Positions 23,401 to 31,199 of a DNA stretch of 64,000 bases are shown piece by piece. How positions within the stretch are numbered: the first letter of the stretch is position 1; every line of letters starts with the position of its first letter. Where the stretch lies: contig OY294050.1 of the NCBI GenBank assembly GCA_958510825.1, positions 45,397,249 through 45,461,248 on the forward strand, written 5' to 3'. The stretch is from Brachypterus glaber (Eukaryota > Arthropoda > Insecta > Coleoptera > Kateretidae). The position numbers were made by a program, and so were the translations under genes. The notes beneath the pieces were generated by a model. That model was not told the origin of the DNA. It did no database searches and saw only the letters and a program-made list of their open reading frames with translations.

Positions 23401-26400
23401 GACTGTGGTCCAAGAACCCTCCTATTTGTGTGCCAGGTTCTTTAATAAAAAAAATTGAAAAATAAATAAAAAGTTTTTTTTTATTTTTTTTTTCAATAAT
23501 TTTTTGTTTTTCAAAAAAGATCTTTAAAAAAAATATATGTATTTTTTTTTAATTTTTTGGACATTATTTGGGAAACTATGGTTTTTACATATTTATTGTG
23601 CATAAATATAGCAACAAGTAGATTTTTATTTTATATTACCGTTAAAATTTATTTATTTATTTTTTTTTTTAATTTTATTTATGACCTAAAAACAGTACAA
23701 GAAAACTGGTGAAAAGTAAATCTTGATTTAGTTTGAATTATTTTAAAATGGTGGTTACAAAAACGGTGTCACAGGTTATAAGAAAACTTGCTGTAGAGCA
23801 GTTTAGGGACAGCCAAAGGCAATGTGACATTGAAAAAAATTAAAAATTCATAAATCAATAGTATTTAGAATTATTAAAATGTTTCATGTTTCTGGGGATT
23901 GTGGACCTGCACCTAAACCTGGCAGACCCTGAAAAACAACCCCAAGAATGAACCAGCTCTTGTTAAGTACATCCACGACTTTTTTGAGCAAATTGAAAGA
24001 AGCAGGTGGGTCAAATATTAGTTCAAGTACTCTAAGAAGAAGACTACTTGTTGCTGACTTATCTGCCCGTCCCCTGCTAAGAAACCCTTATAAATTGGTC
24101 TGCAACTGACTGGAGAAAAGTGTTTTTTAGCGACGAATCAAAGTATAATTGATTTATAAGGGATAGAAGAGCTAATACGTAAGAAAAATCCCAACAAAAC
24201 TCGCGACAAAAAACGTGACAAAATCCCAACAAAAATCGTGACAATTGTGACAAAATCGTGAGGAAAATTCCAACAAAAATCGTAACAATTGTGACAAAAT
24301 CGTGAGGAAAATCCCAACAAAAATCGTGAAAATTGTAACAAAATCGTGAGAAATCGTGAGGAAAATCCCAACTAAAATTGTGACCATTATGACAAAATCG
24401 TGAGAAATCGTGAGGAAAATCCCAACAAAAATCGTGACAATTGGAAATCGTGAGAAATCGTGAGGAAAATCTCAACAAAAATCGTGACCATTGACAAAAT
24501 CGTGAGAAACCGTGAGGAAAATCCCTAAAAATCGTGACAATTTTGACAAAATCATGAGAAATCGTGAGGAAAATCCCAACAAAAATCGTGACAATTGTGA
24601 CAAAATCGCGAGGAAAATCCCAACAAAAATCGTAACAATTGTGAAAAAATCGTGAGGAAAATCCCAAAAAAAATCTTGTCAATTGTGACAAAATCGTGAG
24701 GAAAATCCCAACAAAAATCGTGAAAATTGTGAGGAAATCGTGAGGAAACTCTCAACAAAAATCGTGAGCATTATGACAAAATCGTGAGAAATCGTGAGGA
24801 AAATCCCAATAAAAATCGTGACGAAAATCCCAACAAAAATCGTGACAATTCTAAGAAAATCGCCAGGAAAATCCCAACGAAAATCGTGACAATTGTGAGA
24901 AATCGTGAGGAAAATCCCAACAAAAATCGTGACAATTCTAAGAAAATGGTCAGGAAAATCCCAACAAAAATTGTGAAAATTGTGAGAAATCGTGAGGAAA
25001 ATCCCAAAAAAAATCGTGACAATTCTAAGAAAATCCTGAGGAAAATACCAACAAAAATCGTGACAATAATTCATGGGTTTCGAGCCATAATGTCAAAAAA
25101 TAAAAAAATAAACTCACCTGCAAATATTGGACGATTTCAAAGAAACATTCCTCCATATTGTTCTCAATGTCTCCGTGCATGGGTGGAGGTAACTTATGGG
25201 TCTCATCCGAATGTTGTTTGGCTGTGAAACCATACCCTAATGGCAACTCTCCAGGTTTTAACATTTTATGGTACACATCGTCTAGGTTTACTCCATCTCG
25301 TAGGTTGAAACCAAGCAGGGCCACCTAATAACAATTAAAATTTTTAACAAAAAAAATCAAAAAAGTTGTGACGTTTAAGTGAATTTTTCTGTGTGAGGTC
25401 GTATGGACCGAAGACTAATAAACTTACCTACAAGTAGCGCATTACGTTTTTCTCACTACCAAGGAGTTAATAGTTATTTATGGTACTAGTGGGTAAAGTA
25501 AGATATTGCCCATGAGAAAATTAACCTGCGAGGCGTCTGTCAAGCAGGTTAATTTTCGAGAGGGCAATATCGATTTACCCATGAGTGCCATACAAGGTTT
25601 TATCCAATAAATAGCTTAGGAATTCATATTTTTATTAAAAATTTTAATGACATTTACAAGAAAATAATTTGACAAGTGACAGTTGATAAATAATTATCCA
25701 CTCAATAAAGTAAAAGCCACGCGGGGGTTATTATTGAGTTTATCTATTTAAAATAAAGCTGGTAATTGTTTTATTATCTATATGTATTGGATAAAATCTT
25801 ATTTTATTAATAACATTTTTGACATTTATATGTGTGACAATTCAAGAAATTATTTTTTTTATGGAATCACTATAAAATTAAAAATATTAGTCTTAGGGAA
25901 GGTTCAAGTATTACGTAACGCAAATTTTGATCATTTTGGACCCCCCCCCCTTGTAACGCTATTTTCCTATACAATTAACATGGGCGTAACACTCCAAAAT
26001 GAACCCCCCACCCTAGGAGCGGTACTTAAACTTGAACGTCTAGATGTCCTCCTGCGGTAAGTGTCGGAAACTTAGTATCCTTGCGCGGAACTGGAGTTAT
26101 AAATCTCGGTAGTTACCGCTATATGTAAACGTGGTATATGACTTACCTCTGCAGGATAGTACATATTTTCCGACTCCTTGAAACAAAAGTTGTTAAAATG
26201 AATGAAATAAAAAGCTTGTTCATCGATCCTGTTTAATTTCGAGTACATTTTCAGCTCAGTCAGTATATCCTCCTTCATTTCAGCCAATCTGGCTTCTTGG
26301 GCTTGCATTTCCAAGTTTAGTTCTTCGATATCGATGCCTTCGGATGTGAATTTCCTCGAAGTGTTTTTCGCCGCTGCAGCTCTATCTTTGTACGGTCTTT

Positions 26401-26548
26401 TTTGTTCTTCGCTCATTCTGGCCCAGTGCGGCCCTGCAACATCGGCCACCTCCTTCATACTGTTGTATTTTCTGCCCTGACGGTCTTTGAAGTCCAACAT
26501 GAAGAAGTAGAATGCATTTCGAGGGGCGCTTTTTGATTTAGGGGCCAT
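14241..26548 (-). CDS. mael: Maelstrom (HMG box and MAEL domain), six-exon gene
   Basis: The exons, all with GT-AG junctions that keep frame, are 26548-26147, 25324-25118, 21629-21495, 18436-18173, 17053-16803 and 14487-14241. They total 1506 bases and encode 501 residues, close to the 430-460 of known maelstrom proteins. Residues 1-70 form an HMG box (RNAFYFFMLDF, GPHWARMSEEQKRPYKDRA). Residues 120-330 match the MAEL RNase-H-like fold, with the YYPAEV stretch, GYGFTAKQHSDETHKLPPP, and Cys/His CPYH at 287-290 followed by C299 (probable ECHC set with E134). The tail is Ser-rich, then Gly/Arg-rich. In animals maelstrom acts in germline piRNA silencing of transposons. The start is the first ATG, right after a splice acceptor, so the 5' UTR is spliced. 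Introns are packed with the repeats this pathway would silence; that is a coincidence of context, not evidence of regulation. Confidence 0.93.
14657..14836. mobile_element. 180-bp MITE with ~27-bp inverted ends
   Basis: GTACAGCTTGTCAAACTTAG at the left is repeated inverted as CTAAGTTTGACAAGCTGTAC at the right, continuing into GAAGAGAC and GTCTCTTC. It lies in maelstrom intron 5. Confidence 0.75.
15379..16102. mobile_element. Family D foldback (724 bp) with long inverted arms
   Basis: TACAGTGCGGTCCAAAAGTC at the left end matches GACTTTTGGACCGCTCTGTA at the right. The arms of over 200 bases also pair GATATCGACTTCAAATTT with AAATTTGAAGTCGATATC, and ATATTTGATATTTTCAGCTC with its inverse. It sits in maelstrom intron 5 and has no coding capacity. 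Confidence 0.85.
16105..16800. other. mael: Low-complexity intronic sequence
   Basis: It holds long A and T runs, including a self-complementary A-run/T-run stretch around 16560-16665, within maelstrom intron 5. No gene is seen. Confidence 0.4.
16803..17053 (-). CDS. mael: maelstrom exon 5: Ser-rich region
   Basis: It begins SDAGSEFSFKSSSKKSS and continues Ser-rich to SLSGT. The 251 bases leave two bases (AG) of a codon completed by exon 6. It is low in conserved residues, as expected of the maelstrom C-terminal region. The frame was confirmed by both flanking junctions. Confidence 0.85.
17227..17898 (-). mobile_element. HINE (Helentron-like) element, full-length inverted copy
   Basis: Read on the minus strand it runs from CTAGGTGAAACGTTGCAAGC to the terminal hairpin ACATCGGCACTTAGTGCCGA near 17230, with the (GACA)n tract at about 17352-17370. 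It lies in maelstrom intron 4, about 175 bases from exon 5. Its terminal hairpin loop is shorter than in the other copies. Confidence 0.8.
18173..18436 (-). CDS. mael: maelstrom exon 4: Cys/His part of MAEL domain
   Basis: It encodes residues 249-336. CPYHE (C287, H290), IFC (C299) and VCDNCC (C312, C315, C316) are the candidate zinc ligands. It ends SLNTM before GTAAGT, in phase 0. Confidence 0.92.
18460..18640. repeat. Outlying block of the CAATTACTTCGCAAAG satellite
   Basis: Five or six units containing AACCAATTACTTCGCAA lie here. About 1.2 kb of non-satellite DNA separates this block from the main array at 19850-21440. Confidence 0.75.
18640..19850. other. mael: Insertion splitting the satellite in maelstrom intron 3
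   Basis: No coding gene is recognised. It includes a (TTAGA)n tract at about 19518-19544 followed by an AT-rich stretch, which may be the 3' end of a minus-strand LINE, and a (CATA)n/(CACA)n stretch near 19727-19770. The boundaries with satellite on both sides suggest later insertion. Confidence 0.4.
19850..21440. repeat. Degenerate tandem array, CAATTACTTCGCAAAGATTTT units
   Basis: Dozens of units of about 30-37 bases repeat in one orientation with variations such as CGCAAAGTAATTTTCTTGCG and AATATTATTTTACAGCGC. Larger blocks repeat as well: the stretch around 20700-20860 recurs around 21030-21170. The array fills most of maelstrom intron 3. Confidence 0.85.
21495..21629 (-). CDS. mael: maelstrom exon 3
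   Basis: It encodes 45 residues (204-248), beginning DRTEGSQRLPVLYTDEKYM and ending KVYNLQ. It is phase 0 at both ends. The satellite of 19.85-21.44 kb lies only about 55 bases downstream in the intron. Confidence 0.9.
21660..22150 (+). mobile_element. Family H element with GTCC microsatellite
   Basis: AATCGTCCTAGACAAAAAATT, then a (GTCC)n tract at about 21806-21880 containing two copies of GTCTAGACGCGTCTGTCC, then CACGATAACTCAAGAACG and TTTGAAAGTAATCCCCC. A second copy is at 55488-55790 and a fragment, inverted, near 62860-62930. Its tetranucleotide core recalls HINE-type elements but no terminal hairpin was found. It lies in maelstrom intron 2. Confidence 0.65.
22151..23440. mobile_element. 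Inverted-repeat element with nested family B
   Basis: GAACCTGGCACACACATAGG at the left is mirrored by TGTGTGCCAGGTTC at the right, and ATTTTGATATTTTGTAATTT by AATTACAAAATATCAAAATT. Family B is nested at 22348-23070. The right half of another copy is at 54560-54915. Confidence 0.75.
22348..23070. mobile_element. Family B foldback MITE, best-preserved copy (723 bp)
   Basis: Ends are TACAGGGTGATCAATAACTG and CAGTTACTGATCACCCTGTA. Arms continue inward through AAGAGGTGATTCTACATCC and GGAAATGAGCCCTAAGG with their inverses. It is non-coding. The flanks of the insertion belong to the element at 22151-23440. Confidence 0.85.
23745..24170 (+). pseudogene. Decayed Tc1-like (Tc1/mariner) transposase
   Basis: Fragments in shifting frames follow the order of a Tc1 transposase: an N-terminal helix-turn-helix-like stretch (VSQVIRKLAVEQFRDSQRQCD near 23767), then the basic linker (CGPAPKPGRP-like near 23904), TTPRMNQLL near 23939, and DWRKVFFSDESKYN near 24108. 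The last contains the second catalytic Asp of the DDE set. Stops and frameshifts interrupt it, and the part with the third acidic residue is missing; the minisatellite begins at the break. It sits in maelstrom intron 2. Confidence 0.7.
24175..25075. repeat. Minisatellite, GAAAATCCCAACAAAAATCGTGA units
   Basis: About 900 bases of head-to-tail units of roughly 23-45 bases are built from AAATCGTGAGGAAAATCCC, AACAAAAATCGTGAC and AATTGTGAC. The period gives long overlapping minus-strand frames rich in DFCWDFPHDF words, which are not a protein. It starts where the Tc1 remnant breaks off and ends 43 bases from the donor site of maelstrom exon 2. Confidence 0.9.
25118..25324 (-). CDS. mael: maelstrom exon 2: MAEL domain core
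   Basis: It encodes residues 135-203, from VALLGFNLRDG to EIVQYLQ. GYGFTAKQHSDETHKLPPP is a conserved maelstrom segment. Both junctions are phase 0 (TTATTAG before GTGGCC; CAG before GTGAGT). Confidence 0.93.
25475..25590. mobile_element. Short palindromic MITE
   Basis: GGTACTAGTGGGTAAAGTAA pairs with TTTACCCATGAGTGCC, and AATTAACCTGC with GCAGGTTAATT around a GAGGCGTCTGTCAA loop. A truncated copy is at 38951-38997. It lies in maelstrom intron 1. Confidence 0.65.
25590..26140. other. mael: Maelstrom intron 1 remainder
   Basis: It contains a TE-end sequence at 25900-26040 (GGTTCAAGTATTACGTAACG facing GTACTTAAACTTGAACG). No coding signal of its own. Confidence 0.4.
26147..26548 (-). CDS. mael: maelstrom exon 1: HMG box and start of MAEL domain
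   Basis: It encodes residues 1-134 and ends in phase 0 at GAG before GTAAGTC. The HMG box occupies the first 70 residues. A splice acceptor (TTTTTTTTAG before GTCCCCTCG) at 26569 puts the 5' UTR part of this exon at 26568-26549. Confidence 0.93.
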
Positions 26549-26639
26549 TTTTTTGCTTTCGAGGGGACCTAAAAAAAAGAAAGTTACTCTACAAAATAAA
26601 AAACATTTGAAAGTGCTTGGGTTCTCTCAACGGATTTTG

Positions 26640-27370
26640 ACTTTACCTAATGCCTACTAGCCTGATAATACTATATTCTATAACTAGTATGGAATAGACA
26701 ATATTCCGCGCAAGCGGAATGTTTGTCATACGAGCCGGCAGGCGAGTATGACGGTCCCGCGAGCGCGGAATGATTATTCCATACGTGTTGTAGACTATAC
26801 TTTTTCTTCGACTGCAAATATGAAACACTGTATGGCTTTAAACTGCGGACAAGGTTAAAAACTATGTTTTTTTGTGACTCGATATTGTAAATGCAACAAA
26901 ACACATATTTTTAAATAAAGCAATTAATGTTATTTAATAGTTTTATCAAATCAGTACTTAAAAACGATTTTTATTTAATTTTAGCAGATATTTACAAATT
27001 ATAATGCAAAAATTGAAGGTTATGTCAGATCATTGTGACAGATATCAGGTTTAAATATTTAACAATAGATGGAGCAGTTTTAATTTTTTGAACTAAATTG
27101 ATAAAAAACTGGTCAAATATAAAGAAAAACTAATAAACTTTATGTAATTTTAACGCAAAAATTTAAATTGCATTAAATTATTTAATATTTCATGCTAATA
27201 TATATATATATATATATATTATTGCTAATTTTGCTAAAGTTTTTTTACTTTTATAAACAAGAGATGGCACTACATGTGCTCATTTTAACACTTGATACGG
27301 AATATTCATACCGTATCTAGAGCTAGAATGAATTCATTTTGTGTTTGAAAACTTTGTGTATTTGCTTACA
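26640..27370 (-). mobile_element. Element E2, inverted copy
   Basis: The sequence matches 13224-13916 inverted: TATAACTAGTATGGAATAG near 26680, the GTATGACGGTCCCGCG segment, and CACTACATGTGCTCA with GAGATGGCAC near 27265. A (TA)n tract lies near 27200-27218. Confidence 0.75.
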
Positions 27371-27511
27371 TTCTAAAGCAGTCATAGAAAAAAAACTTTT
27401 CTACTACACACCGTTTTCGAGATAATTGACCCCAAACTTGTTAAAATAGACAAATTAATAAGAATTTTGACAGATTACACAATATATGTATATTGTTTAT
27501 ACCCCAGTTTA

Positions 27512-28110
27512 TACAGGGTGATTAATAACTTTCATACCAAATTTAAGAGGTAATTCTACATCCAAAAACGTTATATAAAGGGTGGTCCAGAAATAAGCGC
27601 TAGGGAGCTACAGCCTTTTGAAGATAGACATATTAAATGGGAAACAAAAAAAGCACCAATACAATTTTAATGCTGCAGGGTGATTCTTTATTTAAAACTA
27701 AGCAAAAAAGTATTCTTCACCGAAACACCTAAATTTAATATTAAAGGAGTAATAGCCTTCTAAAAAGTAACATTTTTGGTGGCACAAAATGTTACTACAA
27801 AGTAAGAGAGATCCTCTTAATTGCATTTTTTTTACGGTTAGTGTTAAGTACACTATATGACCTTTCTTATGTATTTTTACTCAAGGAATCTATATTTTTT
27901 ACGAAAAATCAAAAAAAAAATACACAAACAAGTTTGGGGCAAAAATTTGTAAAGCCTAACACATTTTGTCTGTCTAGGCACACCTCTGGATAAATAAATA
28001 AAAAAAAATTAACAAACTAATTGCTCCTCATCGCTCTAGCTTAAAGGGTGCCACAGTTATTAATTAAAAACCTTATTTTTAGTACCATTTTCAAAAAATC
28101 GTTATTTTTT
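27512..28110 (+). mobile_element. Family B MITE, right end lost
   Basis: It starts ATACAGGGTGATTAATAACT and follows family B through the GTAATAGCCTT core, ending near 28110 without the right terminal CACCCTGTA. Confidence 0.7.
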
Positions 28111-28304
28111 TAAATGGCCTAATCTTCAAAACATGTTTTTAACCAATATTATAAAATATCTGGTGAAAAATATTATATTATGCACCATGTAGCGACATCT
28201 GATATGTAACTCAAAATATATTATAACTAAGCTACGTAGTATAAATAAATAAATCTTAACTCTGTAAATAAAACCTGTGGCAGGAAAAAATAATAAATGA
28301 ATCC

Positions 28305-28640
28305 ATCATGGACTGAACGTCCATGAATGTCCAGTCCATGATGGATCTCTAATGGATATCCAGTGGATATACCGAGGGGTTAATCTCCCGCGTAATCTCT
28401 TGTACAAGCTCTGCGTAATCTTTCGTAATCTTACGTAATCTTGCGTAAGGTATGGCTTTGCGTAATCTTTGTACACGAAATTTCGGGAGATTAACCCCTC
28501 GGGATATACTTTAGGGATGTTAAAAAATAGATGTCCACTGGATATCTCGTGGATATGCTGGACATAGGCGGGCATTTGCCATGGGATATCTACTGTCATC
28601 CAGGCTATCCATTCAATATACTGGATATCCATAAAGTATA
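28305..28640. mobile_element. Nested palindromes: one foldback inside another
   Basis: The outer arms pair GGATATCCAGTGGATATACC with GTCCACTGGATATC. The inner arms pair GAGGGGTTAATCTCCCG with GGGAGATTAACCCCTCG, enclosing repeated TAATCTTGCGTAA-like words (28395-28465). Confidence 0.65.
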
Positions 28641-28724
28641 TCCCAAGAATATCTAATAGGTATTATGTGCTGTCTGGACACCTACTAGGTGTATTAGAAA
28701 GGCTTATTGATGCATCATGATTTC

Positions 28725-28945
28725 CTAGCTCATGGCTCTCGTTAAAAAAAGAATTGCAATTGCAAAGGCCCTTAAGGGCCCAAATAAAAAAGATTGTTTT
28801 TTACTGATGATTTTGAGGGCCCCTTTAAACGTTTCACGGGGTCCCTTTGACCGTTTCACGGGCCTCCCTTGGAATATTTCGAGGGTCTCAGTGGACCTTG
28901 CCGGGTCGGGCCCCAAGTACCCAGTCCGCCAGTGACCTGCGTATT
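28725..28945. mobile_element. GC-rich MITE-like fragment
   Basis: It has CCCTTAAGGGCCC, two near-copies of CGTTTCACGGG, GTGGACCTTGCC and an end CCCAGTCCGCCAGTG. Base composition differs sharply from the flanks. Similar words (TTTACGGGCCCCCCTTTGGA) occur near 34542. Confidence 0.45.
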
Positions 28946-29021
28946 CTAGTCATTTGGTTATGTACTAGAAAGGGTTGTTTATTTGTATTATAAAAAAAAA
29001 CTTTCTGCAAATGTTGCTTAC

Positions 29022-29160
29022 CTTTTTCCCTTCGTTTCTTGTTTCCGAATTGGCGACGACACTCACCTTTAAGAACTATTAAATACAACAAGTTGTGTTT
29101 TTTGTGATTCAAAATCACTTTTGGTCTCAAAAGACACCGAAGAAAAAACTTTTTAAATTA
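29022..29160 (-). promoter_or_regulatory. mael: Candidate non-coding first exon of maelstrom
   Basis: The maelstrom coding exon begins just after an acceptor, so an upstream leader exon must exist. On the minus strand a good donor (AAAAG before GTAAGC at 29021) ends a less AT-rich stretch with GTCGTCGCCAATTCGG and AAGAAACGAAGGG. This is a plausible leader, but no transcript evidence can be seen and an exon elsewhere is equally possible. Confidence 0.3.
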
Positions 29161-29289
29161 ACGTTTGCATCTAGGCTACGGAACCATACGCAGCGGTAAT
29201 CACAGAACACTGATTCATCAGTGATGAACGAAATCAAAAATTATTTTGATTCAAAATAATGTTTGACCTACACCACAGAACACACACGC

Positions 29290-29740
29290 AACTATATAGA
29301 TATGTATCGAAAACTAGATGGCGACCCTTGTAAAACAATTTAAAGCTTTGCAATTATCTCACTAGATGTCGTTTCTTAGCAGTAATGCCACCACAATTTT
29401 TAATTTAGCAGATTACTTCCAGATGGCGCTTTTAAGCAGCTATATAGATATGTATCGCAAACTAGATGGCAACACTTGTAAAACAATTTAAAGCTTTGCA
29501 ATTATCTCACTAGATGTCGTTTCTTAGCAGTAATGCAACTACAATTTTTAATTTAGCAGATTACTTCCAGATGGCGCTTTCAAGCAGCTATAAAGATATG
29601 TATCACATACTAGATGGCGACACTTGTAAAACAATTTAAACCTTTGCAATTATCTCACTGGATGTCGTTTCTTAGCACTAATGCCACTACATTTTATAAT
29701 TTAACAGGTTATTTCCAGATGGCGCTTTCAAGCAGCTATG
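29290..29740. repeat. Three tandem copies of a ~145-bp unit
   Basis: Each unit contains ATATGTATC, ACTAGATGGCGAC (or GCAAC), TTGTAAAACAATTTAAA, CTCACTAGATGTCGTTTCTTAG and CCAGATGGCGCTTT. A diverged single unit lies in the Ubr7 upstream region (36905-37000). Confidence 0.85.
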
Positions 29741-29741
29741 C

Positions 29742-30010
29742 AAAACAAGCGCCTTATTGCAGCTCTCTGTGCAGGAGTTTGTTTTGTTTTTTTCTTGGTT
29801 TGGACTTTTTTTTTAATGAGTGGGCCTTGGTCCACGTTAACGTTGGTTTGGCGTCTGTTTGGTGTTTTTTTTTTGTAAAAAAATGTTTTTTTATTTAAAA
29901 TAACATTGAAAAACGATCAGCGTGTGCGCATGCGCAGTTTATCAAATCGCGGCATAGAGCTCATAGAGATGTCTATGATAGAGCTGCACATAAGCGCTCC
30001 TCTATGCAAA
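29742..30010. repeat. Dispersed repeat shared with 4.26-4.50 kb
   Basis: It carries ACAAGCGCC, TGCAGCTCTCTGTGCAGGA, ACGTTAACGTTGGTTTGGC and CATGCGCAGTTTATCAAA in the same order as the copy at 4258-4500. It starts exactly where the third 145-bp unit ends. Confidence 0.65.
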
Positions 30011-30578
30011 CTAGATGGCGACACATCGTCCCCTCAGTATTTGTTTGTCGTATCTCCATTTTCGGACATTTTGAGATTTTTACATATTTGTTTGTATACA
30101 AGCAAGTACTTTAGTGTCCAACAAACATTTCAACAATATATGCCTAGTTTCTAAAATAAATTGTTGTATCTCCACAAAATATTTTAAAATTCCAATATTG
30201 TTTTGTCGTATCTTCATTTTTGAAAGAAAAAATAATCATAATTCCACTATTATAGTTGTTATTATTATAATAATAGTGTAAAAACATGTTAATTGAACAA
30301 AAAATTTTACCTGAAACTAAATTCTTAGATAGGTTACGTATTTTGTTTACAAAAAAAAACGCTCTCTCTCTCTCTAACTTTGGTCAAATTTCAACCTAAT
30401 GTCATTTTGATCAAATTCTCAATCATTTTTAACCAAAACAGTTAAAATCGCAGCTGCGAAGGCAAAACAAAAAATGTTTTTAAATGTACCGATTTTTTCG
30501 AATAATTTAAGAACTATTGCCCCCATGGAATATCATCGTAGTCAAATGATGACTATTGTGGCTATTACTTTGTAATGA

Positions 30579-31199
30579 TCACACCGCTTCTGATGATGAT
30601 GATGGTGATGACCGCACAATAATACTGCAGTTAATAATTCTGCATCTATCACAAATCTTTATTTCATTATTCAATATATATTTGCAGAGTTTATGTCTCC
30701 AAAGCTCCTCATCAGGCATGTAAACATAGTTTCTATACTGCAGATTACCCGAGTGCATTCCTTTTAAAACCACACCCTGGCAAATTTTACTCGCATAAAA
30801 ATTATTTATCACCATTTTCAGCATTGCCATATTTTCGATTTTATCAGGAAAAAAAGATATCTCGGATTTTGAGAAAAAAAACTTTATCTCCCCCGTTTTG
30901 TAAAACATTATTTGTTTGTCCATTGCAGGTTTTCCATTGAGACAATACATTTGGGAAAATATGATGTAGTCTCTATGCTTGTGAATGCCCCAAGTAGAAT
31001 CGAGTTTTATTTTGTAACCATTTAATAAAGATTGAAACACACTTAATGACGTTTCGGTTGTAACCTCCTCAAAATATTCTGGCGGGTCAGACTGAATATT
31101 TATTATGTCTGGCTCGTCAACATAGTCATCGAAATATCTGTCTTCTTCTTCTTTGACTTTAACTTCCATTTTTACTGAATGTTCCATTTTTTCAGAAAC
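30579..31199 (-). CDS. THAP gene exon 4: C-terminal region and stop
   Basis: The acceptor TTTTAAG precedes GTTTCTGAAAAAATG; 206 residues follow and end in a Ser run (SSPSSSSEAV). The frame has no stops over 620 bases of AT-rich sequence and a non-repeat composition, unlike its neighbours. Confidence 0.85.
   Translation of the reverse strand, partial: VSEKMEHSVKMEVKVKEEEDRYFDDYVDEPDIINIQSDPPEYFEEVTTETSLSVFQSLLNGYKIKLDSTWGIHKHRDYIIFSQMYCLNGKPAMDKQIMFYKTGEIKFFFSKSEISFFPDKIENMAMLKMVINNFYASKICQGVVLKGMHSGNLQYRNYVYMPDEELWRHKLCKYILNNEIKICDRCRIINCSIIVRSSPSSSSEAV

Noticed and set aside
24077..25074. Several long overlapping minus-strand frames rich in DFCWDFPHDF words
   Set aside because: They arise in all frames from the minisatellite period; composition is dictated by the repeat and no start or domain is present.
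26143..26548. A stand-alone HMG-box protein
   Set aside because: The frame past 26147 is intronic; a good donor and the next in-phase exon extend it into maelstrom.
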